Shown here piece by piece: positions 53,994 to 62,263 of a DNA stretch of 64,000 nt. Source of the DNA: Chitinophagaceae bacterium (lineage in GTDB: Bacteria > Bacteroidota > Bacteroidia > Chitinophagales > Chitinophagaceae). Made by a program: the position numbers and the translations under genes. Position 1 is the stretch's first letter, and each line of letters begins with the position of its first letter. Location of the stretch: assembly GCA_021151685.1 (NCBI GenBank), contig JAGKWS010000007.1, positions 1-64,000 of the forward strand, written 5' to 3'. The notes under the pieces are model-generated. The model made no database searches. It had not been told where the DNA came from and saw only the letters and a program-made list of their open reading frames with translations.

Positions 53994-54501
53994 TGCCGGA
54001 AATTTGCCCAAAGGTAGCAACCGAAATGTCGTTATTACGTAAAATAACATGCGCCTCTTCATAAAAAGGTCGGCGGGCCATCATCAGGGTTCTCAGTGTG
54101 TCTGTAATATTGGTGGTAGCATGCAACAAAGGCCTGCGGGTAGCGTCATTTGCAATATTGGCCACCAACTGTTCTATAGTAGATTCGAGGTAAATGACCA
54201 GACCTGCCAGCTTCATGGTGCGCATATTGCTATGAAAGCAGGGGGTGCCACCACCACAGGCAATTACTGCATTGTGGCTGGTATGCCTTATTAGTTCTAT
54301 TAGACGTTGATGTTCAATCTGCCGGAAGCCACGCTCGCCGCGCATTTCAAAAATCTCTTCTATGGTATTTTGTTCTTGTGTCTCTATCCATCTATCCAGG
54401 TCGTAGAATTGCATTCGGTATTCGTCCGCAATTTTTTTGCCCCAGTATGTTTTGCCTACCCCCGGCATACCCACTAAAAATACTTTGTGCGAAAATGACA
54501 T
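53986..54501 (-). CDS. aroK: Shikimate kinase
   Basis: A 171-residue P-loop kinase of the shikimate pathway. The Walker A is GMPGVGKTYWGKKIAD. DLDRWIETQEQNTIEEIFEM contains the shikimate-binding Asp, GERGFRQIEHQ the Arg, and VIACGGGTPCF the Gly-Gly-Gly substrate loop. ATRRPLL holds the lid Arg. Usual length. Confidence 0.95.
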   Translation of the reverse strand: MSFSHKVFLVGMPGVGKTYWGKKIADEYRMQFYDLDRWIETQEQNTIEEIFEMRGERGFRQIEHQRLIELIRHTSHNAVIACGGGTPCFHSNMRTMKLAGLVIYLESTIEQLVANIANDATRRPLLHATTNITDTLRTLMMARRPFYEEAHVILRNNDISVATFGQISGNV

Positions 54502-54694
54502 AGGTTGCTACATAAAAATAGTGACAAATGAACGAGTAGGTCTGTTGTTGCAAAACCTGTCTTGTTTTGCTCGAAATACTGCTATCAAGAGACAAGCATT
54601 GCATCTGAAAACTGGCTCTACAATACAAAAAACTACATCTGCGTAACAAAGAGTAGTTAGCAGATGTAGTTTCTATTTGTAGTATTGAAAATGT

Positions 54695-54997
54695 TTATTT
54701 CTTACCGTTAGCAGGTGCCGAAGCAGGAGCTGATTTTGACTGTGTAGACTTGCTATTTTTTACGCCTTCGGGCTTCTGAAAAAACATAACAGATATAATA
54801 CTAAGACCTGCAATAGTACTTATCAGTATCCATGTGCCTTTTTCCATTACATCGGTAGTTTGCTTTACACCCATTACCTGAGAACTCATGCTGCCAAAAC
54901 TACCCTGAAGGCCACCGCCCTTAGGGTTTTGAACCAGAATGAATAATGCCAAAACTACACAAGCAACAAGAATAAGTAGCGTTATTATGGTAATCAT
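54695..54997 (-). CDS. secG: Protein translocase subunit SecG
   Basis: A 100-residue two-helix membrane protein of the SecYEG channel. LVACVVLALFILVQNPKGGGLQG is the family core, followed by the second helix ILISTIAGLSIISVMFF and a polar Lys/Ser/Ala-rich tail. It overlaps the upstream gene by four bases (ATGA). Confidence 0.93.
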   Translation of the reverse strand: MITIITLLILVACVVLALFILVQNPKGGGLQGSFGSMSSQVMGVKQTTDVMEKGTWILISTIAGLSIISVMFFQKPEGVKNSKSTQSKSAPASAPANGKK

Positions 54998-56427
54998 GAT
55001 TGATTTTCCTTTAAGATTTCTTTTATTTTGTCGGCAAAGTAAGCATTTTTTTGAGGATTGCGCAAACTTAATTTGCGATACATTTCTACTGCTTTATCAA
55101 GCTTGCCTTGCTTTACGTATATCTCTGCCAGAGATTCGCTCATCAGGCCATCTTCGCGGGTTATAGAGTTTACGGCCATTTCGAAAACGTTCTCTGGTAT
55201 TTCCTCATTTTCTTCTTCTATTGCGGCTGCCAGTTTTTCTTTTTGCCACATGCTTTTCAGTGCCTTCTGGTCTTTGTTTTCTTCCTTCTGTCGCTCTGTA
55301 GTGCTTTTGAAATGTAGCAACCATTCTGAAAAACTCATCATTACCATTAGCGATCTATGCTCATAAGACCGCAAACTGTCTATTTCTTGCGGCATGTTGG
55401 CAGGTATTTTTTCGCCTTGTTGCAGGAAATAGTCGTCGGTGTATACCGGATATATCAGCGGTTTATCGTTAGTGTTGTTTCGTATATTCTCGTTTTGTTT
55501 AGTAGCAACGGTTTCGGCAGGTGTAGCACTGGTAGGCACATTTTTTTCGCTACCGGTCCAAAATTGCTCATGTTGCGCTTCTATATGCTGTATTACATCG
55601 TCTGTAATTAGGCTATTCAGTGTTGTTTTATCAACGGTAACAGGTGTTTCGGTAGGCGGGGTTATTGCATCAATGTCGTTTGCATCTGGCACTGTTGTAG
55701 CAACACTATTCTCTGTGGTAGCGAGCAATGAAGCAAATACATCATTAGCGTTCGGGCTTGCAGTTTCGGTTACCGCATTTACTGAATCTACTACAGTTTT
55801 TTCTTCTGCTGTATCTACGGCCAGTGCGGCTACTATGGGCTCTTCTTGTAATTCTACAGCATTGGCTACAGCAGTATTTACAGTAGCTGCTTCGTCTGCG
55901 GGCACAACGGTGTGTGTGTCTGAACCATTTGTTGTGTTGTGTTCAATTTCATTTACCGGGGCTACAGCATCAACTCCACCTTCTACCGTGGCAATAGGGT
56001 TAGCTATAGGAGGCGGGCTGATTTCAGAATCCAGAGCAGCATCAACGGATGCCGGCAACAATGGTTCAATCCCTTCCGAAATGCCAACCGGAGGCACCAA
56101 TGGTTCTACCATTGTGGGGGGCACTTCCAGTAATGGTTCCTTTTCTGCTGCAACAACGGGTGCTGGCTGCTGTGTGGCATAACTGGTATCTGCATTCAGA
56201 AAATCGCAAAACAGCATCCAGTCGCCCATGTAAGAGTTCATAGACGACAATAATGCCGGACTGAATGCAGCCGTTTTATTTTTATGGTATGCCTCCAAAT
56301 ACCTTGCAGGAACAAAGTACGGGAAAGACTGACGAAACCCACCAATACTGCTTATATCCGCATCTGAGATGCGGCCGGGGTGGTCCATCAAGTCCGACAA
56401 ATATGCTATGGATGCTTGTTTGGTCAT
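54994..56427 (-). CDS. Low-complexity protein with C-terminal TPR-like part, unknown
   Basis: A 477-residue protein. Residues 1-80 form a conserved-looking head (YLSDLMDHPGRISDADISSI; SFPYFVPARYLEAYH). A region of about 250 residues rich in Val, Thr, Pro and acidic residues is probably disordered. The C-terminal 150 residues are helical, with a TPR-like end (AEIYVKQGKLDKAVEMYRKL). There is no signal peptide. It lies between lptE and secG, eight bases after the lptE stop, an arrangement known in Bacteroidota. The function is unknown. Confidence 0.85.
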   Translation of the reverse strand: MTKQASIAYLSDLMDHPGRISDADISSIGGFRQSFPYFVPARYLEAYHKNKTAAFSPALLSSMNSYMGDWMLFCDFLNADTSYATQQPAPVVAAEKEPLLEVPPTMVEPLVPPVGISEGIEPLLPASVDAALDSEISPPPIANPIATVEGGVDAVAPVNEIEHNTTNGSDTHTVVPADEAATVNTAVANAVELQEEPIVAALAVDTAEEKTVVDSVNAVTETASPNANDVFASLLATTENSVATTVPDANDIDAITPPTETPVTVDKTTLNSLITDDVIQHIEAQHEQFWTGSEKNVPTSATPAETVATKQNENIRNNTNDKPLIYPVYTDDYFLQQGEKIPANMPQEIDSLRSYEHRSLMVMMSFSEWLLHFKSTTERQKEENKDQKALKSMWQKEKLAAAIEEENEEIPENVFEMAVNSITREDGLMSESLAEIYVKQGKLDKAVEMYRKLSLRNPQKNAYFADKIKEILKENQS

Positions 56428-56435
56428 AGCTACGG

Positions 56436-56942
56436 CTACCAATTTACGAAAGCTTTATTAAAAATATCATCGGCAATTTGGTTGCCTATGTCCTCTATAA
56501 GTGCTGCTTCTACACTTTGTAGTATTTGCGAAGCATTAAAGTCGGAAAAACGGGTAAATGTTTGTGTAAAATCAGCTTTTTCATTTAGCTTGTTCACAAA
56601 CTTTACTTCTACAGCTATTGTCAACCTGTTTTTCGATGCATTTTGCACACCGGTAGCGGCAGTTACAGTTACCTCATACGTTGTTATCTTACCGGTTATG
56701 TCGTAGTCTGGCTCATCGCTGGTTACCGGTTTCAGCCCGGTTTGCGATAGTATTCTGCGTCTTATTTTTTCGGTAAGTGTAGCACTTAGGCTGGGTACTA
56801 CATTACGTGCTTTATTTTCTAACTGGTGTATATTGATTGTTTTACCTTCAATTGTAGCTCCGGAAAAACTATACACCTTGCAACCGGCCAATGGCAACAG
56901 CAAGAGAAAAAGAAGTACTGATATATAATATACACCCCGCAT
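56436..56942 (-). CDS. lptE: LptE-family LPS-assembly lipoprotein
   Basis: A 168-residue outer-membrane lipoprotein. The signal (ISVLLFLLLLPLAGC) ends in a lipobox. The LptE fold elements are FSGATIEGKTINIHQLEN, LTEKIRRRILSQTGLKPV and YDITGKITTYEVTV. In known systems LptE plugs LptD and helps insert LPS. The ATG at 56942 is chosen from the lipobox. TATTTTTG lies nine bases before it as a possible -7 box. Confidence 0.88.
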   Translation of the reverse strand: MRGVYYISVLLFLLLLPLAGCKVYSFSGATIEGKTINIHQLENKARNVVPSLSATLTEKIRRRILSQTGLKPVTSDEPDYDITGKITTYEVTVTAATGVQNASKNRLTIAVEVKFVNKLNEKADFTQTFTRFSDFNASQILQSVEAALIEDIGNQIADDIFNKAFVNW

Positions 56943-57134
56943 ACAAGCATGCAAAAATAGTAAAAATAACCGGGAGGCTGTGCAGAGGATTGTGCTGGTT
57001 GTACCTGTACAAGGTAAAAATGCCACATAGCATAGTTTTGTGTATGCAAATACTGCCCAAATGATACTTATATTGTTGCTGCTTATTGTACATCAATTGT
57101 TTTTCTTATAGCAGTAGGCATTGTGTTTTCCCCT

Positions 57135-57142
57135 TACCTTTG
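57135..57142 (+). promoter_or_regulatory. -7 box (TACCTTTG) of the thiamine operon
   Basis: TACCTTTG fits TAnnTTTG. It would start transcription at about 57147, right at the 5' edge of the TPP aptamer. The -33 element is weak. Confidence 0.5.
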
Positions 57143-57146
57143 TGCC

Positions 57147-57233
57147 GGACTTTGGGGGTGCCTGTAGATATTATCGGCTGAGATGATACCCTTTGTACCT
57201 GATCGGGGTAATGCCTGCGTAAGGGAAAAGTTG
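57147..57233 (+). promoter_or_regulatory. TPP riboswitch (THI element)
   Basis: The aptamer consensus is complete: GGGGGTGCC, GGCTGAGAT (57176-57184), ACCCTTTGTACCTGATC, GGGGTAATGCCTGCG and AAGGGAA. P1 is ACTTT (57149-57153) with AAAGT (57227-57231). It sits 64 bases before thiS and should repress the operon when thiamine pyrophosphate is present. No intrinsic terminator follows, so control is probably at translation start. Confidence 0.93.
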
Positions 57234-57296
57234 GTGGTGCTCTGCACCAGTCTGGTCTACAGTTTCTTGCCCTCCCATTGTCTGCTACTTGCAGTC

Positions 57297-57500
57297 ATGA
57301 ATATATTTGTAAATAACAAACCGGTAGAAGTGCCTGATGATAGTACCGTTGCAGTTATGCTTTCTGCATTGCAGTTGGCAGCAGGCAATGGAACTGCCCT
57401 TGCCGTAAACAGCGATGTGATAGCCCGGGCCGATTGGGAGAACAGAATATTGCAGCAAAACGATAAAATAATCATCATAAAGGCAACGCAGGGTGGGTAA
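57297..57500 (+). CDS. thiS: Sulfur-carrier protein ThiS
   Basis: A 67-residue ubiquitin-like protein ending in the required Gly-Gly (KATQGG). MNIFVNNKPVEVPDDSTVAV is the usual start; an extended frame to 57183 runs into the riboswitch and is rejected. The C-terminal thiocarboxylate delivers sulfur for the thiazole. The thiF-like activating enzyme is not in the window. Confidence 0.92.
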   Translation: MNIFVNNKPVEVPDDSTVAVMLSALQLAAGNGTALAVNSDVIARADWENRILQQNDKIIIIKATQGG

Positions 57501-57545
57501 CTAACTACTTGTTGCGTGCTGTATATTACTAAAAGCAAACAGTAT

Positions 57546-59399
57546 ATGAAAAAAGATAAAACACCATTAGCCGGAGCAATCAGTACAGGAGAATTCCCTG
57601 CATCGAAAAAGATATATGTGCCCGGCAAGTTGCACAATATAAAGGTGGCCATGCGCGAGATATCGGTAGGTGCTACCAAAACAAAGTCTTTTGGCATAGA
57701 AGAACACATACCCAACCCATCTGTAACCGTCTACGACACCAGTGGCCCGTATACCGACCCTACCTATACGGTAGATGTAACAAAAGGATTGCCACGCTTG
57801 CGTGAAGAATGGATTGCCAGCCGTGGCGATGTGGAGCAACTTGGTGCATTTTCATCGGAGTACTGCAACAATCGTATGGCCGATGCCAATCTCGATCATT
57901 TGCGTTTTGGGCATATTGCACTTCCTTACCGAGCCAAAACAGGGCATAATGTAACACAGATGCATTATGCAAAGCAAGGTATTATTACCCCCGAAATGGA
58001 GTACATAGCCATCAGAGAAAATCAGCGAATTGATGAGCTGATGAATGATGACACATTGTGGGCGCAGCACAAGGGCAATAGTTTTGGTGCCAAAACACCG
58101 CTCAAATACATTACTCCCGAGTTTGTACGCGACGAGGTAGCTGCAGGCCGTGCCATTATACCGGCCAACGTCAACCATCCCGAAAGTGAACCTATGATTA
58201 TTGGTCGCAACTTTCTGGTAAAGATTAATACCAACATTGGCAACTCGGCCGTAACATCGAGCATAGAAGAAGAGGTAGAAAAAGCAGTATGGAGTTGTCG
58301 CTGGGGTGGCGATACGCTGATGGATCTGTCTACAGGCAAAAACATACACGAAACCCGCGAATGGGTGATACGCAACTGTCCGGTGCCAGTTGGCACAGTG
58401 CCTATTTACCAGGCTTTGGAAAAAGTAAATGGCAAGGCCGAAGACCTGACATGGGAGATTTTCCGTGATACACTGATAGAACAGGCAGAACAAGGTGTTG
58501 ACTACTTTACCATACATGCTGGTGTGTTACTGCGCTATGTGCCGCTTACAGCAAAGCGCGTTACAGGTATAGTATCTCGTGGTGGTAGCATCATGGCCAA
58601 GTGGTGTCTGGCACACCACAAAGAGAACTTCCTTTATACGCACTTTGAAGAGATATGCGAAATAATGAAGGCATATGATGTTAGCTTCTCATTGGGCGAC
58701 GGACTGAGACCGGGCTCTATTGCCGATGCCAACGATGCAGCCCAATTTGGCGAGTTGGAAACGCTGGGCGAACTGACCAAGATAGCGTGGAAGCACGATG
58801 TGCAGGTAATGATAGAAGGCCCCGGACACGTGCCCATGCACCTGATAAAGGAGAACATGGACAAGCAACTGGAATGCTGTGCTGAGGCTCCCTTCTATAC
58901 ATTGGGCCCATTAACTACCGATATTGCACCGGGTTACGACCACATTACGTCGGCTATCGGTGCGGCCATGATTGGTTGGTTTGGCACGGCTATGCTGTGT
59001 TATGTAACCCCCAAAGAGCACTTGGGTCTGCCCGACAAAAAAGATGTAAAGGATGGTGTTATCGCTTATAAGATTGCTGCACATGCTGCCGATTTGGCAA
59101 AGGGACACCCCGGTGCGCAATTCAGAGACAACTCTTTGAGTAAGGCCCGTTTCGAATTCCGTTGGGAAGATCAGTTCAATTTGTCGTTGGATCCCGAGAC
59201 AGCACGCGCCTACCACGACGAAACATTGCCAGCCGAAGGTGCCAAAGTGGCTCACTTCTGCTCTATGTGCGGTCCGCACTTCTGCTCTATGAAAATAACG
59301 CAGGACATACGCGAATATGCCGAAAAAGAAGAAGCAGAGAAGGGCATGGCCGAGAAGTCGAAAGAGTTTGTAGAAGCAGGTGGCGAGATATATTCTTGA
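57546..59399 (+). CDS. thiC: Phosphomethylpyrimidine synthase ThiC
   Basis: A 617-residue radical-SAM enzyme that rearranges aminoimidazole ribotide into the thiamine pyrimidine. The 4Fe-4S cluster motif CSMCGPHFC is at the C-terminus. VSRGGSIMAKWCLAHHKENF, FSLGDGLRPGSIADANDAAQ and MIEGPGHVPMHLIKENM are signatures. The ATG at 57546 is used, 45 bases after thiS. Confidence 0.97.
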   Translation: MKKDKTPLAGAISTGEFPASKKIYVPGKLHNIKVAMREISVGATKTKSFGIEEHIPNPSVTVYDTSGPYTDPTYTVDVTKGLPRLREEWIASRGDVEQLGAFSSEYCNNRMADANLDHLRFGHIALPYRAKTGHNVTQMHYAKQGIITPEMEYIAIRENQRIDELMNDDTLWAQHKGNSFGAKTPLKYITPEFVRDEVAAGRAIIPANVNHPESEPMIIGRNFLVKINTNIGNSAVTSSIEEEVEKAVWSCRWGGDTLMDLSTGKNIHETREWVIRNCPVPVGTVPIYQALEKVNGKAEDLTWEIFRDTLIEQAEQGVDYFTIHAGVLLRYVPLTAKRVTGIVSRGGSIMAKWCLAHHKENFLYTHFEEICEIMKAYDVSFSLGDGLRPGSIADANDAAQFGELETLGELTKIAWKHDVQVMIEGPGHVPMHLIKENMDKQLECCAEAPFYTLGPLTTDIAPGYDHITSAIGAAMIGWFGTAMLCYVTPKEHLGLPDKKDVKDGVIAYKIAAHAADLAKGHPGAQFRDNSLSKARFEFRWEDQFNLSLDPETARAYHDETLPAEGAKVAHFCSMCGPHFCSMKITQDIREYAEKEEAEKGMAEKSKEFVEAGGEIYS

Positions 59400-59457
59400 A
59401 CCTTGATTTGAAGGATTTTTGGATTACTTGATTGATATTTTCATGCAACAATAGCAA

Positions 59458-59838
59458 ATGCTATATAAAGATATAACTGAAAAAATTATTGCTGCTGCAA
59501 TGGAGGTACACCGAACTATGGGGTGTGGCTTTATGGAGGTAATATATCAACGTGCATTGGAAATTGAAATGAAGCTGATTGGTTTGAACCTCGAAAGAGA
59601 AAGAGAAATGTCGATTTACTATCGGGGTGTGCACATTGGCAATAGAAGGGTAGATTTTTTCGTAGAAAATAAAATAATGGTGGAACTCAAAGCGGTATCA
59701 GAATTGAGTGACGTTCACCTTGCTCAGGCAATGAACTATCTTGAAGCATACAATATGGAAATTGGCTTACTGATAAACTTCGGTGCTCGTAGTTTACAAT
59801 TCAAACGGGTTCATAACAATAAAATCTTTAGCCGCTGA
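59458..59838 (+). CDS. GxxExxY-family protein
   Basis: A 126-residue protein with the name-giving motif GCGFMEVIYQRALEIEM, preceded by AAMEVHRTMG. The later DFFVENKIMVELKAVSEL has the acidic-ELK pattern of PD-(D/E)XK nuclease-like folds. The function is unknown. It is inserted between thiC and thiD (58 and 55 base gaps) on the same strand, with no evident link to thiamine synthesis. Confidence 0.85.
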   Translation: MLYKDITEKIIAAAMEVHRTMGCGFMEVIYQRALEIEMKLIGLNLEREREMSIYYRGVHIGNRRVDFFVENKIMVELKAVSELSDVHLAQAMNYLEAYNMEIGLLINFGARSLQFKRVHNNKIFSR

Positions 59839-59893
59839 ATTATACGTTGCAAAGCTGCTCCAGCAAAAGCCATCAAGTTAATCTATTAATCCT

Positions 59894-60649
59894 ATGAATC
59901 AAGGTTCTACCGTTGTTTTATCTATAGCCGGTTTCGACCCATCGGCAGGTGCGGGTGTGCTTGCCGATGTAAAGACCTTTGAGGCAAATGGGGTGTATGG
60001 TATGGCGGTTGTTGCTGCACTTACATGGCAGAATGACAAAGAGTTTGACAGGGTGCAATGGGTACCAGTGCATGATATAAAAGAACAGGTGCTGGTGTTG
60101 CTAAGACGATTTACCATCACACATATCAAAATTGGCTTGATGGAAAGTGTGCCGGTATTGCAGGAAATTGTCGATTTTTTACATTCTGTTATTCAAGATC
60201 CGGTTATTGTGTACGACCCTATTTTGCGTGCATCGGCCGGTTTTGAATTTCACAACAGCCCCGTATTGATGACTCAGGCATTGAGGGGTATATACTGTGT
60301 TACCCCCAATTTGCCAGAGGCATCGTTGATATGGGGCGGAACCGATATGAATGAAACTTTGGAAGGAGTAAGTGAAACAACGAATGTGTACCTGAAAGGG
60401 GGGCATGCCGATGGCGATACAGTAACAGATTTGTTGTACACGGCCGATCATACCTACGCATTCCCCAAAGACAGGATACCCAATGGTGCCAAGCATGGCA
60501 GCGGCTGTGTGCTCTCAGCTGCGTTGACAGCCCAATTGGCAAAGGGGCATAACATAGCCACTGCGGCCGAATTGGCCAATGTGTATACCCACCGGTATTT
60601 GGGGAGTACTACCACATTATTGGGCATTCATCAACGGTTTGACGCATGA
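59894..60649 (+). CDS. thiD: Hydroxymethylpyrimidine/phosphomethylpyrimidine kinase ThiD
   Basis: A 251-residue ribokinase-like enzyme. VLSIAGFDPSAGAGVLADVK, KIGLMESVPVLQ, DPILRASAGFEF and the catalytic KHGSGCVLSAALTAQLAKG are typical. It phosphorylates HMP twice to HMP-PP. It overlaps thiE by four bases (ATGA). Confidence 0.95.
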   Translation: MNQGSTVVLSIAGFDPSAGAGVLADVKTFEANGVYGMAVVAALTWQNDKEFDRVQWVPVHDIKEQVLVLLRRFTITHIKIGLMESVPVLQEIVDFLHSVIQDPVIVYDPILRASAGFEFHNSPVLMTQALRGIYCVTPNLPEASLIWGGTDMNETLEGVSETTNVYLKGGHADGDTVTDLLYTADHTYAFPKDRIPNGAKHGSGCVLSAALTAQLAKGHNIATAAELANVYTHRYLGSTTTLLGIHQRFDA

Positions 60650-61359
60650 AGAAGATAAGTAAATTGCATTTTATTACTACTACTGCGGCATTGGCAGAGC
60701 AGGCATGCAAGGGCGGTGCAGATTGGGTGCAGCTACGGTTGAAAAATGTAACGTACGACGAATACAAAGCTGTTGCATTAGAGGTACAAGCAGTTTGTAA
60801 GCAATATAAAGCTACGTTCATCATCAACGATGTGGCCCGACTGGCCCTCGATATTGGGGCAGATGGGGTGCATCTGGGAAAGACCGATGTAATGACATCA
60901 GAAGAGGAGAGGGCACTGGTGCTGGGAGGTTTCATTATTGGGCGCACTACCAATACTTTGCAAGACATTGTAGACTTGCAGGGGAAAACGGTTCATTACA
61001 TTGGTCTGGGGCCATATCAGTTTACTACCACCAAGCAGAACCTGAGTCCGGTATTGGGAATAGAAGGATACAAAACAATATTGGCCGGGCTAAAAGAAAG
61101 AAATGTAACGCCACCTCCTGTAATAGCCATTGGTGGCATACTGAATTACCATGTACGTGCCTTGCTGGATGCTGGTGTGTATGGTGTAGCCGTGTCTGGT
61201 GCCATTAGTAATGCGGCCGATGTGGCAGGGAAAGCAAAATCGTTTGTAGACATACTGCACGAAACCAACTGTATAGACTTAGGAAAGCCTGCTTCAAAAG
61301 AAGATATAGCCGGAATGATAATTGGTGGTATTGGTGAGGTGTTGGGTAGTTTGTTGTAA
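60646..61359 (+). CDS. thiE: Thiamine-phosphate synthase ThiE
   Basis: A 237-residue TIM-barrel enzyme that joins HMP-PP and the thiazole phosphate. GADWVQLRLKN, FIINDVARLALDIGADGVHL, YIGLGPYQFTTTKQNLSPVL (pyrophosphate loop) and VIAIGGILNYHVRALLDAGV match ThiE/TenI. It is longer than usual by about 25 residues at the C-terminus (KPASKEDIAGMIIGGIGEV), which was not recognised. It is 18 bases ahead of thiG. Confidence 0.88.
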   Translation: MKKISKLHFITTTAALAEQACKGGADWVQLRLKNVTYDEYKAVALEVQAVCKQYKATFIINDVARLALDIGADGVHLGKTDVMTSEEERALVLGGFIIGRTTNTLQDIVDLQGKTVHYIGLGPYQFTTTKQNLSPVLGIEGYKTILAGLKERNVTPPPVIAIGGILNYHVRALLDAGVYGVAVSGAISNAADVAGKAKSFVDILHETNCIDLGKPASKEDIAGMIIGGIGEVLGSLL

Positions 61360-61377
61360 AAAAAAGAAAAATTACAT

Positions 61378-62148
61378 ATGAAAGATGCATTAAAAATAGG
61401 AGATAAAGTATTTCAGTCCCGGTTATTTACAGGTACTGGTAAGTTTGGTAACCACCAGTTGATGGAAGATGCATTACTGGCATCGGGTTCGGAGCTGGTA
61501 ACAGTAGCATTGCGGCGCATAAGTGCCGATGGCGAGGACGATGATATTCTGAAGCATTTGCATCATACGCATATCAACTTATTGCCCAACACATCGGGTG
61601 TGCGCAATGCCGATGAAGCAGTGTTTGCTGCCAAACTGGCAAGAGAAGCATTGCAAACCAACTGGCTGAAGCTGGAAATACATCCTGACCCTAAATACCT
61701 GATGCCCGACCCCATAGAAACACTTAAGGCAGCGGAAAGACTGGTAAAAGAAGGGTTCATTGTATTGCCCTACATACATGCCGACCCTGTGTTGTGTAAG
61801 CGATTGGAGGAAGTAGGCGTAGCTGCCGTTATGCCGTTGGGTGCGCCTATTGGCAGCAATATGGGACTGAAAACACTTGAATTCCTGCATATTATTATAG
61901 AGCAGAGCAATGTACCTGTGGTGGTAGATGCTGGTATTGGTAGCCCCAGCCATGCGGCAGCAGCTATGGAGGCTGGTGCCGATGCCGTATTGGTAAACAC
62001 GGCCATAGCTGTAGCCCGCGATCCGGTGGCCATTGCACACGCATTTCGTATGGGGGTAGAAGCTGGTCGTATGGCATACAAGGCCGGCTTGCCAGCAAGC
62101 AAGCTACAGGCCGAAAGTAGTAGCCCGCTTACTGACTTTCTGAACTGA
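61378..62148 (+). CDS. thiG: Thiazole synthase ThiG
   Basis: A 256-residue TIM-barrel enzyme. QSRLFTGTGKFGNHQLMEDA, NWLKLEIHPDPKYLMPD (with the Schiff-base Lys), VMPLGAPIGSNMGLKT and VVVDAGIGSPSHAAAAMEAG are conserved. It builds the thiazole from deoxyxylulose phosphate, ThiS thiocarboxylate and a glycine-derived imine. No thiH or thiO follows, so that partner lies elsewhere. Confidence 0.95.
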   Translation: MKDALKIGDKVFQSRLFTGTGKFGNHQLMEDALLASGSELVTVALRRISADGEDDDILKHLHHTHINLLPNTSGVRNADEAVFAAKLAREALQTNWLKLEIHPDPKYLMPDPIETLKAAERLVKEGFIVLPYIHADPVLCKRLEEVGVAAVMPLGAPIGSNMGLKTLEFLHIIIEQSNVPVVVDAGIGSPSHAAAAMEAGADAVLVNTAIAVARDPVAIAHAFRMGVEAGRMAYKAGLPASKLQAESSSPLTDFLN

Positions 62149-62187
62149 GCCAGTATCGAAAAAGGTTTGTAGATTGGCAACATATTC

Positions 62188-62243
62188 AAAAGGGTACAAT
62201 AATGATTGATAGTGTATATCTTATCATTATTGTACCCTTTTTT
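62188..62243. terminator. Bidirectional terminator after thiG
   Basis: GGGTACAATAATGAT (62192-62206) and ATCATTATTGTACCC (62223-62237) form a perfect 15 bp stem with A and T runs on either side. It separates thiG from the convergent peptidase gene. Confidence 0.88.
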
Positions 62244-62263
62244 GTTTGCTATTATACCGGCTA

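Noticed and set aside
57183..57296. Extension of the thiS frame into the riboswitch
   Set aside because: The aptamer sequence is clearly RNA structure, and ThiS has its normal length from 57297.
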